Positions 55,651 to 60,000 of a stretch of 60,000 nucleotides of DNA are shown here, piece after piece. Origin of the DNA: Adiantum capillus-veneris. Lineage: Eukaryota > Streptophyta > Polypodiopsida > Polypodiales > Pteridaceae. Below the pieces are notes generated by a model. It was not told the DNA's origin. It worked only from the letters and a program-made list of their open reading frames with translations, and did not search any database. Within the stretch, counting starts at the first letter, position 1; each line of letters opens with the position of its first letter. The translations under genes were made by a program, and so were the position numbers. The stretch is from NCBI GenBank assembly GCA_014529385.2, contig CM043950.1, positions 156,213,545 to 156,273,544 of the forward strand, given 5' to 3'.

Positions 55651-56437
55651 TCATTTCATATAGTTGTTGTCATTGAACTGCTTTGCAAAAAGGACTATTG
55701 TAATGTTAGAATTATAAATAATAATTTTAATTCATGAAATATTTTTATATTTTTCTATTTGCAATCATATAAGACAAAGTTATATCTATTTTAGACCTAC
55801 TTAATTTTATTTGCTTCGTGCATTTTCAGGCTTCAATCATGGTAGAGACAAAGTTATCACATTCGCATCGTAAAATCATTTGTGATGCTCTTATTTTATC
55901 TATCTATGGAGCTTTAGACGATCATTTGTGTTGGGCATTTGATCCACTTTAGGCAAAGTTTGATGATTTTGTGATTGAACTTGTGGAGTAGTGTTGGATG
56001 AAGTTGTGCAGTGCATTCCTTTTTCATTTGACCTAGCTCTGCTCACTGATGGAGTTATGCACAACACAATAAAGCAATTATTGGGCCAAGTCACTAGTAG
56101 CTCTGATAGTATGGTTCATCCAGAAATCAAAGCCAAACGTGGAATCAGAGAGCGAATGCATCTTTTTCCATAGCTACATTCATAATTGAAGAGCAAGGAT
56201 CGGGATGAAGGCTCTTTTAAACATCCTAGGACAAAAGAGGATGTGCCTCTTCCTTCAGGTGTTGAGCCCTCAGTTGTACACCTGGATGATACTACATGTC
56301 CTCATGTCCTACACTTACTTGGAGACCATTCTATCTTTGACCTGTAAGCACCCCAATTAGGTGAAGGATGTTTTGGCAAAATGAAACAAGTTTCAGTGGA
56401 CCATCCAAAAATATATCTATGGTAGTTAGAGAATATG
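55651..56437 (+). other. Possible decayed coding remnant, unidentified
   Basis: After an acceptor-like gtgcattttcag (55829), MVETKLSHSHRKIICDALIL and IYGALDDHLCWAFDPL read open to a TAG (55951). Further text in another frame (VLDEVVQCIPFSFDLALLTD, 55991-56050) runs to HLFP at 56170. It looks like real protein, but I know no family for it. The rest is unremarkable. Confidence 0.3.
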
Positions 56438-56579
56438 AACTAAATGTAAAGTGCGCCTTGTAGGAATGTGTGGATAAGATACTCGCTTCACAGTTGACAA
56501 AATTTCACATAAGCTGCGATATAAATCTATAACTCAACAATGAACGAACATAATTGTTCCAAGTGCATGCCTCCGCATG

Positions 56580-56743
<164 letters not shown>

Positions 56744-57381
56744 TTGTACTGTCTACATCAAAGCGTCTTCTACATGGTAAGTGCTATGGTGTGCCCCTCC
56801 TTTCTCTGAAGTCTGCACCACCCCTCATGACTAAGTGACATGGGTACTAGGGGGTGGGATCAAAGGATGGAGTTGATTGGGGGTTGTATCTTGGGAAGGA
56901 ATGTTGATTTTTTCGGCTGCCCAAAACGTAATTTAGGGTACTTTTGTAATCTAGGGTACTATAATTTACTGTTTGGGAAAAAGGGAAAGATGCAAAGTTT
57001 GTCTCTAAGCATCAAATATGGGAGAAAATAGGAGTTATAAAATACTCAAATAAATCCTATTGCTGGTAATTTTATATGCTCTATATATTTAAGGGCAATG
57101 GACTGATGTGTTAAACATGGAGAATATAGAAGCTATAAAATAATCAATAGATCCCACTGCTGGCAAATTCTTATGCTTTATATTCAAGGCCTATGGAATA
57201 ATGTCGTAAAAAGAGACATTACCTAACTGAAATCCAAGAAAACCTGGTGTACCTTTGAGTGAAAACTAAACTAGAGAGATTTCTGAAGCATCCCGCCCCC
57301 CATTCTCTACTTGGTATCTCCACATATTAATGTTGTTATTTACTTTCGCTCCATTTCTTGAACATTTGTGAGTAGTCTTCA

Positions 57382-57807
57382 ATGGATCGGTTGACTACAA
57401 GTGAAGATAGTGCAAGTGTTACAAGCAATTCAGAATCAAGTTTCGACAATCATGAAGATAAGTACAAAAATTACACGTTCTTCAACCAAATCTTCTTGAG
57501 TATAATCCTACATGTACCACTATTTCACAAGGTAATTTAGCATGTAATGGTTTTGGCTCTACAAGATGCAATGCCTATAACTCTTGAGGATTTGCAAGGC
57601 TGCAAAATAAGTGATGTACATGATCTCAAGAAGTGGACAAGATCAAAAGACCGGCTTTTCTTGGTGGTAGAGGGTGAGCAATCTACACTTTGCCTAAAAC
57701 ATGAGCATAATACGCTTAAAACAGGCATATTATATGACATCTATCTCAATTCAACTGAATTATACGTTGCCACATCAGAAAACGCATCGTTTCATACAAT
57801 TTCTTAG
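57382..57807 (+). pseudogene. Coding-like block unique to hAT copy B
   Basis: MDRLTTSEDSASVTSNSESS at 57382 opens a short acidic N-terminus ending near a gtaattt donor-like site at 57533. A second open stretch (57547-57807) reads ITLEDLQGCKISDVHDLKKW and STLCLKHEHNTLKTGILYDI. Copy A joins the flanks directly (aatgtgcatattgtacaaat), so A lost or B gained about 480 bases. I recognise no domain. Confidence 0.4.
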
Positions 57808-58611
57808 AATTTTGATCAAAATATAGTCATTGGTATACGTGAAAATGGACTATTTTCCTCACTCTATTTGAGCTCTCTTCCTTCCCCCTTGTCTCATCTT
57901 TAGGTGACCTTAAAAAAGGTAGAGCTTAGGGTAAAAGTTAAATTTATGAAATGTAACCTTTTTTAGGTTATGGAGTTTTGAGTTTCAAATCTATCTATTT
58001 TATGTGAAGTATGTCTCAGACTGGGAGGTAAATAAGTAGAGTGGTTAGTGATTGCTTGCCTTGTGTAGTGAAAACTCACACTTGGAAGTGATTTTGGAAC
58101 GTGAAGTTAATAGTTACTTGCCTTGTGTTGAACTATGTTCACACCTAGAACTAACTTAAGTTAGATAGTTAAAGTTAGTAGTTACTTGTTTTGTGTTGAA
58201 CTATGTTCATACTTGAAAAAAAATTAGGTTAATTTTATGTAATGATTGTTTTATGTGTAGAGTAATACGCACATTGGAGGCAATCTAGGTAGAGTAAATA
58301 ATAATCTCTTGCTTTGTGTAGAGGTATAAGAGATTTAGATAAGTATTGAATTATGATTTCCTGGCATGTGTAAAGTTACACTCACACTTGGAGGTCATTG
58401 AGATAGATTAAATGACTTTTATAAATCATGATTCATGTATAGAGTGAAAGTTCACACTTGATTTTTTTTTCGGTATTTAGAATTTAAAAAGATTGAAAAT
58501 CTATGTTTTCTTGAAAATGATAGCAAATATAGTAATGTAAATGGTATGAGAGTTTGATTATAGACGTGTATTTGGTAAATAGTGTTATTTGAGTTTGCAG
58601 TTCTTAAGAAG

Positions 58612-60000
58612 ATGGTGAAAGGATATGAATGGAGCTATGTAGATGAATTGGCCAGTGTGGAAAGACTACACCAAAGTTGAGGTATAAGACATGCGGCCAT
58701 AATTCTAGCAGAAATGGACACATGACAGAAGAACATGTGTTCAAAATTCCTCGAAACATGGCAGCTTGCAAAACCCCCCCTAGAGGTATTGAAGAATATT
58801 TCCCGAGTGGGCGCTGAGGGCAAAGAAGTACATCTTCATCTTGAGGGGGAAAAAAAGGGTGGTCTCGACACTCGAGAATGATCAAAACCCTCCCTGGATC
58901 CCTACTTATAATCAAGGAGGGTGTCATTCATCCTTTGTTGGGGCTTGTAGCTCTAATCCCACCGCAAGCTCTACTTACATAAGCTGAAGTGAATCATGGA
59001 CTGGAGGAGAACCTGCACCAAGTGGTTCTACTTTGCATCAGGCATTTGATAAACAATGGTTGCTTGAACTCCATCTTATGTGGACACAAGCATTTGTTGC
59101 ACGTGGAATTCCTTTAAACGTCATTTGAATCCTATCTTCAAAGATTCTTTAAAGAGCACATCGAATTGGGGTTTTGTGGTACCTGATTATAATAAGAAGC
59201 ATACATAATATTTAGATAAATTGAAAGCTACACTAGAGAATAGTTTAAAGCACACAACTCTTGATTATGTGCCAGAGTTTGGATGCACAATCGCTTTAGA
59301 TGGTTGGAAAAATTGTTAGAAGAAACCAGTGATTAATGTGATGTTGATTTGTCCAAGAGGATCAATATTTCTTGAAGCGATCGACACATCCCTGAAAGAG
59401 AAAACTAATGGATATCTTGTTGGTGTATATGAGCGTTCGTTCAAAAGAGCAGGGGGGCCTAAAATTGTGATAGACATTATCACAGATAATGAATCTAGCT
59501 AGAAAGTAGCTAAAAAATCCATTGAAGCGAAGTATCCAAAGAGTACATGGGTTTCATAAGTTGCCCACACTTGGAATCTGCTCCTGAAGGACTTTGAAAA
59601 AGTTCCTTTTGTTAAGCCAACTCTTCTAGATGCAAACCACTTGGTGAAGTTTTTAAGAGAGCATTCATTTTCTTATGCTCTGTTTAGAACAAAGCCCCTG
59701 ACAAATAATTTACAGATTTTTTGTGTGACCCGTTTTGTGATAGCGCATTACATTCTCTCTACATTGCAGCGGAAACAATGGCATATAGAAGATGGAACAC
59801 TTGGCTTGATAAATATCCCAAGAGTGAACTTGCTACTTCCAAATGCTACCCACTTGTAAACTCTCCTATTTTTTGGAGAAATGTAGACAAAATTGTTATT
59901 GTCATAGAGCCCTTCACTCATCTGATACGACTAGTGGACAAAGAAGCCTCTATATTTGGACGAGTGTATTGGTACATGCACAAATCCTCTCATAAGTTAA
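58612..60000 (+). pseudogene. hAT transposase remnant, copy B
   Basis: BED-like start (MVKGYEWSYVDELASVE at 58612, PVWKDYTKVEV in another frame); DUF659 region FGCTIALDGWKN, VMLICPRGSIFLEAIDTSLK and a damaged DIITDNESS; VAHTWNLLLKDFEKVPFVK (59560); LVKFLREHSFSYALFRTKPL; CVTRFVIAHYILSTLQRKQW; then FWRNVDKIVIVIEPFTHLIR and LVDKEASIFGRVYWYMHKSS to the window edge, the EPL..VLRLVDGE..MG.IYEAM segment of hAT proteins. Several stops. The C-terminal dimerisation domain would lie beyond 60000. Confidence 0.88.

Overview
This is a window from a large, repeat-dominated land-plant nuclear genome. The evidence is nested Ty1/copia and Ty3/gypsy LTR elements, a LINE, hAT and CACTA DNA transposons, spliceosomal introns, long (GA)n tracts, and plant-specific gene families (an 8-cysteine lipid-transfer-like protein and a HIPP-type metal-binding fragment). 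I cannot fix the species. A non-flowering vascular plant such as a fern or lycophyte is my guess, at low confidence. Almost everything here is mobile DNA or its debris. The only clearly intact ordinary host gene is the small secreted 8-cysteine protein at 24883-25233.

Layout. 0-3.9 kb: a copia protease scrap, a 398-bp tandem repeat, and a solo LTR (1814-2609) with target duplication CAGTC. 3.2-10.7 kb: a decayed gypsy gag-protease gene split at its zinc knuckle by a complete non-autonomous LTR element (3928-9343, target duplication GTCCA) that carries a series of palindromes. 12-17.8 kb: a copia LTR end and gag, into which a second copia element (13481-17.8 kb, minus strand) has inserted. 17.8-20.9 kb: a truncated gypsy gag-pol. 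20.9-22.9 kb: LTR, primer-binding site and gag of another gypsy-type element. 22.9-24.5 kb: a 5'-truncated LINE. 24.6-26.6 kb: a tandem duplication of the lipid-transfer-like gene, whose second copy is decaying.

26.9-60 kb is a nest built around three copies of one hAT-like transposon. Copy A is interrupted after 29267 and resumes at 47708. The 18.4 kb between is a multi-gene DNA element with related, inverted ends. It carries four intron-containing genes: an unknown plus-strand gene (30.1-31.5 kb); a minus-strand Ulp1/C48-type protease gene whose 5' part encodes a histone H3/CENH3-like fold (31.7-33.7 kb); an unknown plus-strand gene (34.5-36.2 kb) sharing a repeat-rich divergent promoter with it; and a minus-strand DDE/RNase H-like transposase candidate (36.3-47.2 kb). 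A CACTA element of 8,067 bp (36751-44817, target duplication TAT) sits in an intron of that transposase gene. The CACTA encodes TNP2- and TNPA-type proteins and carries a captured HIPP fragment. Copy C of the hAT (minus strand, 48.7-55.4 kb) is interrupted by a copia element (49497-54562). Copy B (56.4-60 kb) runs off the window and serves as the unoccupied reference for copy A.

Inferred order of events: hAT family spread, then the 18-kb element into hAT A, then CACTA into the 18-kb element, and separately copia into hAT C followed by a 192-bp tandem duplication across its junction. Most coding sequences carry stops or frameshifts. The TNP2 gene (two stops), the copia-2 polyprotein and the 34.5-36.2 kb gene are the least damaged.
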